64,000 nucleotides of DNA from contig JAVMKO010000004.1 of NCBI GenBank assembly GCA_032164245.1, forward strand, positions 35,441,626-35,505,625, given 5' to 3'. The translations under genes and the position numbers were made by a program. The notes beneath the pieces were generated by a model, which was given only the letters and a program-made list of their open reading frames with translations, made no database searches and was not told the DNA's origin. The DNA comes from Sternotherus odoratus. Its lineage: Eukaryota; Chordata; Testudines; Kinosternidae. Every line of letters begins with the position of its first letter. Position 1 is the stretch's first letter. Positions 1 to 9,641 of this stretch are shown one piece after another.

Positions 1-65
1 TGGAATAGCTTACTAGTCCTAAGAGTTATTTATAAAGGTCACTGTCCCCACTTGATATTTCTATG

Positions 66-178
66 CATGGCCATTATGATCATCTAGTCTGACCTTCTGA
101 ATAAGAGGCCACATCATTTCCAAGTTATTCCTGCATCAAACCCATAACTTCTGGTTGAGTGAAAGCACAGCTTCCCAG
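66..178 (-). mobile_element. CR1 LINE 3' fragment (reverse orientation)
   Basis: The stretch around ATGATCATCTAGTCTGACC and the following words (TTCCTGCATCAAACCCATAACT) match, from memory, the reverse complement of the 3' untranslated region of sauropsid CR1 LINEs. Only about 110 bp are recognisable, the element is heavily mutated, and no reading frame is left. It would have inserted on the minus strand and lost most of its 5' part. The boundaries are approximate. Confidence 0.55.
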
Positions 179-523
179 ACAGGCTCTATTAAAACATACG
201 CTATATACGTCTGACTTGGGCTTTGTATCAAATTTGTTAGTTTCCAACTTTTCTTTAATAGTTTTGCTAAAGTGCACAAGTCTCTACTTATGCATTGGCT
301 TCATAGCTGTGATTTAGAAAACTGACATAAGGCCTGCATACAAAATGGCTCTAAAATTACCTTTTTTCTAGAAAGCCAGTAAATGGCATTTTAAGGAAAA
401 CGGGTCTCTGCCATGTGTCCTAGGTACTAATGATGTGCATTTCAATTTTGAAAACTTCTCTGTAAACTTCACTGTAAACAAACAAAATGCTTTTGCACAT
501 ATTTATTCCAATGGATTGCGGGA

Positions 524-561
524 TGGGGGTGGGGTGGGGTGGGGTGGGGTGGGGTGCGGGG
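524..561 (+). repeat. (GGGGT)n microsatellite, G-quadruplex candidate
   Basis: Six to seven near-perfect GGGGT pentamers run on the plus strand and end in GCGGGG. Four or more G4 runs separated by single T residues fit the usual pattern for a very stable intramolecular G-quadruplex. There is no gene nearby to regulate. Confidence 0.9.
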
Positions 562-1059
562 AGAAGCACCTTCAGCCACAGACTGAGGTAGGATAAAGAA
601 TATGAAGAACAAATTGTTTTTGAAGTGGATGCATTTGCATCTGGCAATGTAGCTAGTGTGTATATCAGCATGAAGTTAGGCTATTAGATGCAAATTTTGT
701 CTTCTAGTCTAGCCCCTTGAGACACAAAGTCTCATATTCATAGGGAAAGGCAGATGCTTTTAAAAGTGCTCCACATATGTGTTCCACAATTTAAATCTGT
801 GAAGTGCATTAAAAGGCACATTTCAATCAATAGGAAAAATGCTAAGAATACCATTAGGCCAAATGCTGTTGCTCTTACTCTTTATGACAAAAATCTCATT
901 ACTTCAGAGTATGTGAGATGTGTTAATATAACTAGGCAGTTGTTCGTAACTAAAGATCCTTGCTGACACTCAGAAAGGAAGGATGACCTATGTAAGATAC
1001 TTGTATGGTGCCCCATTACCATAGTATTTATCTTCAACACCCCTCCCCCACCATGACAT

Positions 1060-1150
1060 AGAGCAGTGTTATTTATCCCCATTTTATTATAGATAGGGAA
1101 CAGACAGAGAGAGACTATGGGCTAGAGTTACAGAGGAGACTTAGGCATTG
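1060..1150 (+). repeat. Ancient SINE/LINE-tail-like fragment
   Basis: The run from CCCCATTTTATTATAGATAGG to the purine-rich GACAGAGAGAGACTA resembles the 'stable tail' sequence common at the ends of old amniote repeats of MIR or L2 type. It is too degraded to assign to a family with certainty. Confidence 0.3.
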
Positions 1151-2460
1151 CGAGACCTAACTCCCAAGTGCACCACTGCTAAGGGGAATTCAGAGCCCTT
1201 ATTTAGGCACCCAGGCTGGGAGAGTTAGGTGCTTCAGAAAGGGATTCACAGGGAACCACCTAACCCAGGCAGAAGGAAATGCTCAGAAGAGGGGCTCCAT
1301 CCCCCCCAAAAGTGAATAGGTGCCTGTGAAAGGCAAGGCATTTACTAGGTCCTGCTTAGGCATTTTCAATCTCTTTCCCATCTAAAGTTCCATCCCCCTT
1401 TGGAACCTTACTCCACTCTTTCCAGATTCACAAGTCCAGGGATCATCAACTCAGGGGTTGTTCATACTCTGCATTTTTCTTTAACAGGATCTATAGCAGT
1501 CTGGCAGGGTTATAGTTGTTATATACAGTTATATACAGTAGGAATTTATCCCCAACCCCTACCTGCAGCAATCAGCTTGTACCTGATCTGGTGAGTCTTT
1601 GTGAGCACCGGAAGGTCACAAGCTGTCTTCTGAGTCCCAGCAGCTTTGTTGCATGAGTCCACTAACTCTGAAACACAGGAGTTTTCCTCCTGGTTTCCAT
1701 CCCCTCCTGTGGAGAGTTCTTTCTTTTAAGTTTGCTTGCTCCAAGCAAGAGCAGGTATGCCTCTTCAGTACTAACTGAGCCCTATGCAGTTCTTTAGCCT
1801 TCTCCTGTTACTGTGCCCACTCACAGTGCCTAACTCTGCTGGATCCTTTCCAGCTGCAAACCCTCTCCTGGAGTTAGGTGCCTCATACAGGTCAGCTGCG
1901 GGGGTAGTCTATGCCTAACGGCCAACAGAAAGACTCCCCCACCATTGTATCCAATAATTCAGCAGTTAGGAAAATGGGAGTCCTTTCTTCAAATCCCTGC
2001 TCTACCTGATTTGAACTGGGGTTTCCATCAGAAAGACCCTAACCACTTCGCTGTTAGGCATATATCTCCCAAAACCCTGACCTGCTCACCTCCAAGTGTC
2101 ATTTATGCAGATTAGGCATGCTCAGAACACATCCACTAGATTGGACTTCACAGGTGAAATAGCAGGGGAATACCTAGTTTGAGAATCCTCCCCCCCTCCC
2201 CCCCCCCCCCCCCCCCGGGGCTTAGGCATGAGCTAGATCACCAACCAATTCAGTGGCACAGGACATGGGCAGCTTTATGTATGCCACCAGCAGAAACATA
2301 GGGGCTGAGGGGACTTTACCCACAGAAAGTTAGATGCCTAGGCACTATAGTGTTCTATGAATGCGATGGTGTCTACATTGTAGGCATACATGCCTAAATT
2401 CCCTTTGCAAATCTAGCCTACTCTATTTTGCCCAGGAAACCTATGCAAAAGTAGGAAACT
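1130..2460 (-). repeat. tRNA-headed interspersed repeat tract rich in TAGGTGCCTAA-like words
   Basis: The tract is densely sprinkled with TTAGGCA, TAGGTGCCT and GCCTAA words in both orientations (for example near 1141, 1201, 1226, 1320, 1870, 1915, 2050, 2110, 2225 and 2390). On the minus strand near 2052-2003 there is a tRNA-like head: a box-A-like GTGGTTAGGGT and, about 30 nt later, a box-B-like AGTTCAAATC. This suggests one or more tRNA-derived (pol III) repeat units. The same combination recurs at 4560-5180, so this is a family and not unique sequence. It may consist of several copies, and the boundaries are approximate. Confidence 0.45.
2191..2216 (+). repeat. Poly-C tract
   Basis: C6-T-C19 followed by GGGG. 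A homopolymer of this length is prone to length errors in sequencing and polymerase slippage. It lies within the tRNA-headed repeat tract. Confidence 0.9.
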
Positions 2461-2519
2461 GAACACATCTCCCAAGTTCTGGGCTGCTATTTTGACTATT
2501 GGACCATCCTTATGATCTT

Positions 2520-2767
2520 AAGAATCAGAGAGGTAGCCGTGTTAGTCTGGAATAGCAGAGGTAACAAAGAGTCCTGTGGCACCTTAAAGACTAACTAAAG
2601 TATTGGAGCGTAAGCTTTCGTGGGCTAATACCCACTTCGTCGGATGCAAGTGATACCTGCCTCTGGACACTTTCACTGCTTGCATCCGACGAAGTGGGTA
2701 TTAGCCCACGAAAGCTTATGCTCCAATACTTTAGTTAGTCTTTAAGGTGCCACCGGACTCTTTGTTA
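2520..2767. mobile_element. Penelope-like element (PLE), inverted-arm copy A, 12-bp TSD
   Basis: The sequence is almost a perfect palindrome. A left arm (about 2565-2650) and its reverse complement (about 2678-2762) flank a loop of about 25 bp. It is bounded by a perfect 12-bp direct repeat, CCTTATGATCTT, at 2508-2519 and 2768-2779. A TSD that long excludes hAT (8 bp) and Harbinger (3 bp) insertion and fits a target-primed retroelement. Other copies in this window have related arms and keep a PLE-type protein relic (see 16826 and 50692), so I assign it to the PLEs, with the arms as pseudo-LTRs. The outer left end (TCAGAGAGGTAGCC) is complete and the right arm is truncated. It carries no reading frame. 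Confidence 0.7.
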
Positions 2768-2782
2768 CCTTATGATCTTGTT

Positions 2783-3062
2783 ATTCAGCATAGACTGGGA
2801 CTGTAGAGATCTGGGCTTGATTCCTAGCTCTGCTATGGATTTTCTGTGTTACTTTGGGCAAGACTCATGATCTCTGTGTCTCAATTTTTCCCCTTTAAAT
2901 GGTCTTATACTACTGACTGTGTTTCTCTTGTTTTTTTAGACTGCAATCTCTTTAAGGTGAGGACAGTCTCTTATCTGTACATTTCCAGCACATATCACAA
3001 TGAGACCCCGATCTTAGATTGGGCCTCTAGATGCTACTGAAATAAAATAATAATAATAATAC
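2783..3062 (+). mobile_element. MIR/CORE-type SINE with AT-rich tail
   Basis: The region contains a degraded MIR-like core (GCTCTGCTATGG, then GGGCAAGACTCATGATCTCTG, then CTCAATTTTTCCCC). It continues into a 3' segment with ACATTTCCAGCACATATCACAATG and ends in an (AATAAT)n tail. The order tRNA-like head, CORE domain, 3' LINE-like segment, simple tail is that of amniote CORE-SINEs. It starts directly after the TSD of the preceding PLE, so that insertion occurred at the edge of this older SINE. Confidence 0.6.
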
Positions 3063-4560
3063 ATTATTGTGGAAATATTACCAAAGAGGACACCAGCTTC
3101 TGTGAGTATCTGTTATTTAGTGAAGGCTCCACTGAGAAATCCTGCAATGAAAAATAGGTCATATGTTATTTAGTGTTGTCAATTGCTAAGGAAGCCACTT
3201 GAAAAGAAGCCTCCCCCTCTCCCCCGAGACTCATGGAAGAATAATAGCTATAGCAATAATGAATAGTATTCATATTTCGTAGATGAAGTACCAGCAGCAT
3301 GCTAATTAAGGAAGGTCTCTGCCCAAGGGAGTGGGACTAAGCCTCTTATCCATGAAGAACGATTAAGAAAGTTTTTTTTCTTTTGTTAAGAAATTCTAAT
3401 CAGTCTGGAGTGGGATACTAGATGCGTTCATTTGCACGGCACTCCCAGAGTCCTTTCCTAGCTCACAGCTATTTTATAGCTAAGCTGGTATGCACCTGAT
3501 CTCTAAACACAAACTGAAAAGGCCATGTGTGCTTGGGGGTGAGCTAAGCTGTTCTCAGCGTACTTAAATATCTGTGAGCATCAGAAGGATCAAAGAGGGA
3601 ATTTTTCAATGTTTACATACAGGAAAACAGAAAGGAAATGGAGAAGATATCAATTTTACCATTTATTCTTTAAAAAGTTGAGGTTTTCTCATATCCTGTA
3701 ACATGGCAAATTTCACAGTAATATCACTGGGACCGATTAGGGGTGGTCCTAATGTGGCTAGATGAGGGTTGGGGTGAATGAAAGATGCCTCCATGAACAT
3801 TTGAGCAAGATGAGGGTGGAGAGCAGGCTCCACCTGACCTCTTCTCCCTCCCACCTACTACATAAGTGGACTCCCAACCCCTATGCACTAATGACTAGAA
3901 GAAGGGAGGATATGTTTTATACCTGGTAGCAAGTTATAGCTTTACTAGAGTGCAGGTGGAAGACATTAGAATAAAGGAGGAAACTAATACATACTTTCTT
4001 CTAACCTTCTGATGTCTCAGTCATAATTTCCCCTGCCCTACAAATTAGGTGTCTTTGTTATTGATGGTGGGCTTGTTATTTTAGGAAAGAGACATAAAAT
4101 AGATAAGGAAGTTTGGCTTTGCATCGCTGGTGAACCTTCCAACTAGGCCTCAGTAATTGGCTAGGCCAAACCCCAACATCAGCTTCTTTTAGCGACTTGC
4201 TAAGAGAAGTTCAGCCATTCACTGCAGGGCAGGGAGGGGGCTATCAGTATCTGGAGGAGTCCAGGTACAGCAGCACTCCACTGCTCCCCTCCACTCCCCA
4301 CGAATCTCCTAATAGGTAGTTCTGGATGAGTTAATATTGCTTTAAGCAGAATTAGCTCCCACAATATCCCCTTGTCACTGCACTTTCTCAGGGCACAGCA
4401 TAACATCAGCACAGGGCCTTTCCACTCACCTCACTACTGGTCTGCAATATCCAGGCAATACACCACAGGTCCAGTCATGGGAAGCAACCCTCCAGCTGAA
4501 TCTAGGATAGAGTATCCTGTTTCTCTTTGGCATAGTTACTAGGGGTTTATCCAGAGTGTA
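3061..4560. other. Single-copy non-coding stretch
   Basis: No convincing gene, RNA gene or terminal inverted repeat is seen. Short frames on the minus strand at 3663-3854 and 4200-4412 lack recognisable domains and have no supporting context. Confidence 0.6.
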
Positions 4561-5180
4561 ACAGTCACTGGGCAAGAGCTAGTAACAGACACTTCATAGT
4601 TTGATAGTCAGGGCACCCACCTGGGAGGTGGAAGACCCATGATCCAGTTCCTCTTTCATTATTTACCTACAGTGGAATAGCTTCAGTAGGAGGGTTTGAG
4701 GCACCCCCCACATCAGAATATCCCATAGCATAATGGTTAGGGTCACCTTTTAAAAGCTAGGAGAGGGTGAAATTGAACCTAGATCACCCACATCCCAGCT
4801 GAATGCTCTAACCACTGGTCTTAAAGTTAAAAGTTGGACACTGCTGATCTCCCTTCGAGCCAGATTTTGAATAGAACCTGATCCAGTAGGTGGCCTCTGA
4901 GCATGCCTATTGGACTGGACCCTGCACACAAGATAGGTAGCCAACCACCTATTGTCTCTTGGTTTGTTAATCACACAACGGCTGAGGTGGGATATAGGCA
5001 TCTGGATGCCTAAGGTGAGGAAGCAGGGCACCTGCCTAGAGGCTGGCACAAGGGGAACTTTTACCCTGAAAAGTTAGGCATCTTGTGAATTGAGATGCCT
5101 ACAAGGTTTGGTGGAGTTTTGTGGGTTGCAGTGCAGCCTAAAACTGGGATTTAGGTGCCTAGGTTTGGGGTTCTTAGGTT
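4560..5180. repeat. Second tract of the tRNA-headed repeat family
   Basis: On the minus strand a tRNA-like promoter is readable: box-A-like AGTGGTTAGAGCATTCAGC (about 4817-4799), then about 35 nt later box-B-like GGTTCAATTTC (about 4780-4770). On the plus strand a second, poorer head is present (ATAGTTTGATAGTCAGGGC near 4596, and GATCCAGTTCC near 4641). TAGGCATC and TTAGGTGCCTAGG words follow at 5070-5180, as in the 1130-2460 tract. Two heads in opposite orientation suggest two SINE copies or a composite unit. It is not a functional tRNA gene because the cloverleaf stems do not form. Confidence 0.5.
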
Positions 5181-7789
5181 CCTAAAGATTGAGGATATTC
5201 TGCTTAATATACTTTTTATATTTAAGTTTAATGATTTTGATAAGTTTAGGATTTAATAGAGGTTGTCAATTTCAAATTTAGTTTTAATTAGGTTTTTTAA
5301 ATGAAGTTGTATTTTATTTAAATAAACAAAAATCCAGGTTTTTAAAAATAGAAATATATTTTTTAAATAGAGGTACATTATCCAGGTCGGGGTAGAGTAA
5401 TTTTTTGCCAGAGCCATGTGAGCAAGTTTGCACATGTGATGAAAGTGATATGAATGGACAGAAAGGATTTCAGTCTTTTGCTTTCAGAAAGATAACTTTA
5501 AAAATGCATGAAAATCTTCAGGTGCAATTCAAGAAGAGAAACCTATTCAAGTGAAACAGGAAGCTTTTGGACTAAATTTTCAAGACGGCCTTAGCTAGAG
5601 GTGTATTGGCAACTGTTGTGTGCTGTCACTGGAGAACACAGACAATGATGGAATTCACGTGTGCAGAATTCACTTTCACTTAATTTGAACAAGTGAATGC
5701 AAGTGGTGCGGTTTGTGCATAAATGTTTCATTTTTATGCACAAGTAATAGAAGCTGATACCCATGTATGAAAGTAAGTGCTCTATACATACATGGGAATG
5801 TTTTGAACATTTATCTCTAGAAGGCAAGCAATTAATTCAGGTGAAAGCACACAGAGTATATATCAATAATTGCTTGGTAAGTTATCCTTAAAAACAAAGC
5901 CATAATCAACGGTTCTGAAATCGATAAAAAGCACAAGTCATTGATATGTCAGAATGATTGATAGTGATCTTTTAAAGGTTAAATTCATTATTTTTTAATA
6001 AAATAATCTTAGTAAAAATTTGTAGTCCTTTAGGCTGTGGAGATTTAGGGCCAGATCCCTAGCTATTGTGAATCAGTAAAGCTGTCCTGAGCATTAGTGC
6101 CAGATTTGATCCCTCTTTTGATTTAAATCCCCTAAACTCTCTGCACTAATATACATTTTGGAGTGGAATAAATATGAGAAATATTTTGATGCTAAATAAA
6201 AAGAGTTTATGCAAAGAATCTCCCAATGAAAAATAGGAATGGTATTATAATTAAAGACTAGAATGAGGGGATATGGTGAAAAAGAAGGAGAGCAGGATTA
6301 AATAAACCACAAAAAGGACAAAAATATTGGCTAATGGCCTTTTTCTACACATAAAACATTTTATACTCTCATGTTCTATGGGAACCATTGAAAAAGCCTG
6401 CAAGATTATGAGGCTGTAAAAGTTAAGAACTATTTTTTATTGTTTTTAACAGAGCGTTTGACTCATATAACATGATTTATCATCTATCTTTATTTAATAG
6501 AAGAGTTAGAAAATGGTGCAAACTTTAAATTTTGAATTAATTTCACCTATGAGTTACCCAAGGTTAAGAGACTGGGAAGAATAAAGTCTGGTTGCTTTTA
6601 AATAGCTGTCAAATTAACTGCCAACTTTTAAATAATACCCAAATCAGAGAATGTTAAAACTTTAGCATATTTTTGAGGAAAGCAGAGCAGCTTATCCAAT
6701 GGTACAATGTGGAGTGTGGTTTTAATTAAACTCTGATGTAATAAATAAATAAATTACATGAATTGCTCCACCAATGTTAAAAAAAATAAACTAGTAAACT
6801 AGCACTCATTATTTATTATGCCCTAACAAATTATTGATCTTAACTCATGTGCTGCAATGCTAACCGCATCAGCCTATGTTACTACCATACCATTATTTTT
6901 TGTTATAATTCATTTACTGACTAATTGGTGATAAATTATTTTATATATATCTGATTAAATAGATGGCTTCAGAATACACATTCCACCGATGAAAGATCAT
7001 GAACCTTCCCAGGGGTCAAGATCTAATCACAATAAACTGTTGCTTAGGCACTGGATAGAAAAATAGTTGTGGAAGCCAATCTCTGCCTCTGTACAGACTC
7101 TTGGCCTCTACATCATCTTAAGGCAAAACATGGGAACTGCGTGTGTTTACTGTGCAGATGTTATGGTATTAACAGGCCATTTGCAACCCCCCAAGTGAAT
7201 GTCAAAGCCTTTGTTTCCATGCACTGAACACTTGATGTCAGTGCAGCTGCCAGGAGCAATCTGTAAGAAGCTTACAACATCACAGACAACAAATGCCAGT
7301 GACCCCATTTCTAGCACAAGGATCAATACCAATGTAATGGCTCTCATGACAGTGTGCTTGTATTAGAGGCCTCTTCTGTGAATTGGCTTTCCAAAAGACA
7401 AAAGTAGGGAAGAGTATATTGTTTTTGCAAGTCATATCACAGAATCTTCCTGCTTGGAGCAAAAAAGTGAGACAATCAATATGATGCTTTTCTTCTGCCT
7501 GGTGAATATTCACTTTTCAATATTTAACAGGCTCCTGACAGATCTGCATCTAGTTTCTTCAGCCAAGAGACTGTACTTTCTCTTAGAGGCATCTCTGATG
7601 CTCCAAGGCATAATCCATTGGAGCTGGAAAGAGAATTCCCCCATGGGATAGGCTTTTCTATGGTTTTCCACTACAAGATTATCTGCACTTTCCTTTGAAG
7701 CATCTAATTATAGCAGAGACAGAATTCTGGGCTGATCATCTATGGCCATTCCTATTTAAATTTGTTGCGGAAGAAAGTACATCACCTTT
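5181..7789. other. AT-rich single-copy non-coding stretch
   Basis: Low-GC DNA with many TAAT and TTTAAA words, particularly at 5980-6960. No transposon termini are recognised. The minus-strand frame at 7347-7147 (66 codons) starts with a hydrophobic, signal-peptide-like segment and contains four cysteines, but it matches no family I know. It is described under findings. Confidence 0.55.
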
Positions 7790-7866
7790 AAGGACCTGAT
7801 CCAAAGCCCAGTGAAATTAATGGAAAGACTCCAACTGAGATCATTGGACTTTGGGTTAGGCCCTTA
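7790..7866. repeat. Short palindromic GGMCCTGATCC-type repeat
   Basis: The stretch from AAGGACCTGATCCAAAGCC to GACTTTGGGTTAGGCCCTTA has imperfectly complementary ends around a short centre (ATGGAAAGACTCC). Related units occur at 31519, 34579 and 36592. It appears to be an old, short inverted-repeat family widespread in sauropsids (from memory). Confidence 0.45.
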
Positions 7867-8672
7867 AAAATTAGATGGAAATGAAACATGCAATCATATC
7901 AAATTCCTCAAGTGACTGGGTTGAATTGTTCTTGTAATATTTTACTAATAAAATAAAGTTGAATCTCTGTGCATGTTTTTCAGATAAATGTAGAGTCAGT
8001 GCTGGCACATTCAGACTATCTTGGGAGTGGGATTACAGTGTATACACATTTATGAGCAGGATTTATAACTTGCTTAGGAATGCCTTTTATGAAATTATAT
8101 GTAAGACATCTATGCTACTTTCAGGTAAAAGACTTATCAAATATGCGTGGCTACATTTACTGAAATTGATGAAGTTACTCTGGCAGTGTAACTAATTTAC
8201 TAATGACAGTGTAAATAATGTATGTTGTTTACACAATGGATAGTTTATAAAGTGTTCTGGGGTACTTCAGGCTGGAAGGTGAAATGTAATAATAATAATG
8301 TAAGTTGTTATCTCCACCACATGGAAAATTTGCAAAAGAAACCAATTTTTTTTCTACTGGACCTTTGTTAATAGTCTTCATCCCAAGAAAACTTGCAAAG
8401 AAGATTCCCAGGGAGACTTGGTATTCCATTTAAGAAACGGGGAGAGAAGGAATTATGGAATGGTGTACAAGAAATATAAGGACATTCCTCTTGTGTTCCC
8501 AAATGGGTGGAGGAGCAAGTGTGACAAGGTATCTAAACCCTGTATTGGTGGGGGATGGGCTAGAAAATCTTTGTATGAGGAGGTAGCCCTTCCTCTTCAC
8601 CCCTGCCAATCACGCATAGTAGAGAGGAGACCTAAAAAAATGAAGAAGCTGCAGTCAACAGTGGGGGAGGGC
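7867..8672. other. Non-coding stretch, no recognised repeat
   Basis: No domain-bearing frame and no RNA gene are seen. The plus-strand frame at 8418-8852 runs into the GC-rich MITE at 8673 and owes part of its length to that element's composition. Confidence 0.5.
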
Positions 8673-8861
8673 AGGGCCGGCTCCAGGCACCAGCGCTCCA
8701 AGCATTTTGGAGGGATGTCCGGCGGTGGGAATGATAAGGCCGCGGGACCCATGGACCCCCCCCCGGCAGAAATGCCGCCGAATCCGCGGCAGCCGTGGAC
8801 CTCCTGCAGGTGTGCCGCGGAAGTTCCGTGCTTGGGGCACCAAAAACCATAGAGCTGCCCC
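8673..8861. mobile_element. GC-rich MITE with AGGGCCGGCTC / GAGCTGCCCC ends
   Basis: It begins AGGGCCGGCTCCAGGCACC and ends TTGGGGCACCAAAAACC...AGAGCTGCCCC. The ends are imperfect inverted repeats around a CpG-rich interior. From memory this matches a very abundant turtle/crocodilian non-autonomous DNA transposon with GGGCCGGCTC termini, whose superfamily I cannot fix. Overlapping open frames on both strands here are artefacts of GC richness. A fragment with the same start lies inside the element at 53576. Confidence 0.6.
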
Positions 8862-9251
8862 CGGGGGAGGGAGACTTTGAGCTGGAAGTGGCTCCTGAAG
8901 CAGAGAGAAGCTATTTTGGCTATCCAGTCAGAAAGATTACTGTAAAACTGTTCTGGAGCCACCCCTGAAGTAAGCGGGAACTGCTGGTCTTTTCCCTTTC
9001 GGGTTGAAAGAATTTATTCTCAGTCACATTAGAACATTTGTTTTCTGTTTAGTCCCCACTGGTAAAGAAAAATAAGAAGGCCAAAAAGAGTGGAGCCCCC
9101 TGAAGGGACTAAGAGTTGGGGAATTGAGCTGGGCCCATCTGGTGTTGATAACTAGGCCTCTCCAGGTGGGAGAAATGCCGAAGGGGACGTGTTTACAGCA
9201 GGTCCTTACACAAATACTTCTGAATATTCAAAAATCTTCAGTATGGCTAGG

Positions 9252-9641
9252 CAGCGGTTCTCAAACTCGTTGAGACCGCAACCCCTTTTTGTGATCCGGT
9301 GGCGCGGCGCGACCCCTCCGCCAAAAAGCTGCCGAATTACAAAAAAAACCAAAAAATGCGCGGACGCCCTGGTCCCCCGTTCCCGCCGCGGGCGGGCTGC
9401 CAGGTGCGCCCCGGTCCCCCCTCCCTGCCGTGGGCGGGCTGCCGGCTGCGCGCCGGCCCCCAGCCCGCCCGCTGCGGGGACTGGGGGCTGGCACGGAGCC
9501 GGGAGCCCACCCGCTGCGGGGACTGGGGGCCGGCTGCGCCCCAACCCCAGTCGCCACGAATTGCAGCTGCAGGAGCTCGCGATCCCCCGGGAGCACTCGG
9601 CGACCCCCCAGGGGTCACGACCCCCAGTTTGAGAAACCCTG
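9252..9641. mobile_element. hAT-type MITE with GC-rich internal repeats
   Basis: Terminal inverted repeats are CAGCGGTTCTCAAACT and AGTTTGAGAAACCCTG, the hallmark of hAT/Charlie-like elements. GGCTAG words lie on both sides and look like remains of an 8-bp TSD, offset by one base. The interior (9300-9560) is about 80% GC, and GCCGCGGGCGGGCTGCC-like units recur several times. Six open frames on both strands across the interior are compositional artefacts. No transposase remains. Confidence 0.8.

Noticed and set aside
2520..2767. Initial reading as a hairpin MITE of Harbinger or hAT type
   Set aside because: The 12-bp TSD and the variable TSDs of sister copies do not fit cut-and-paste transposons.
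4750..4830. Possible tRNA gene
   Set aside because: Box A and box B are present, but acceptor and anticodon stems do not form. It is read as the head of a SINE-like repeat.
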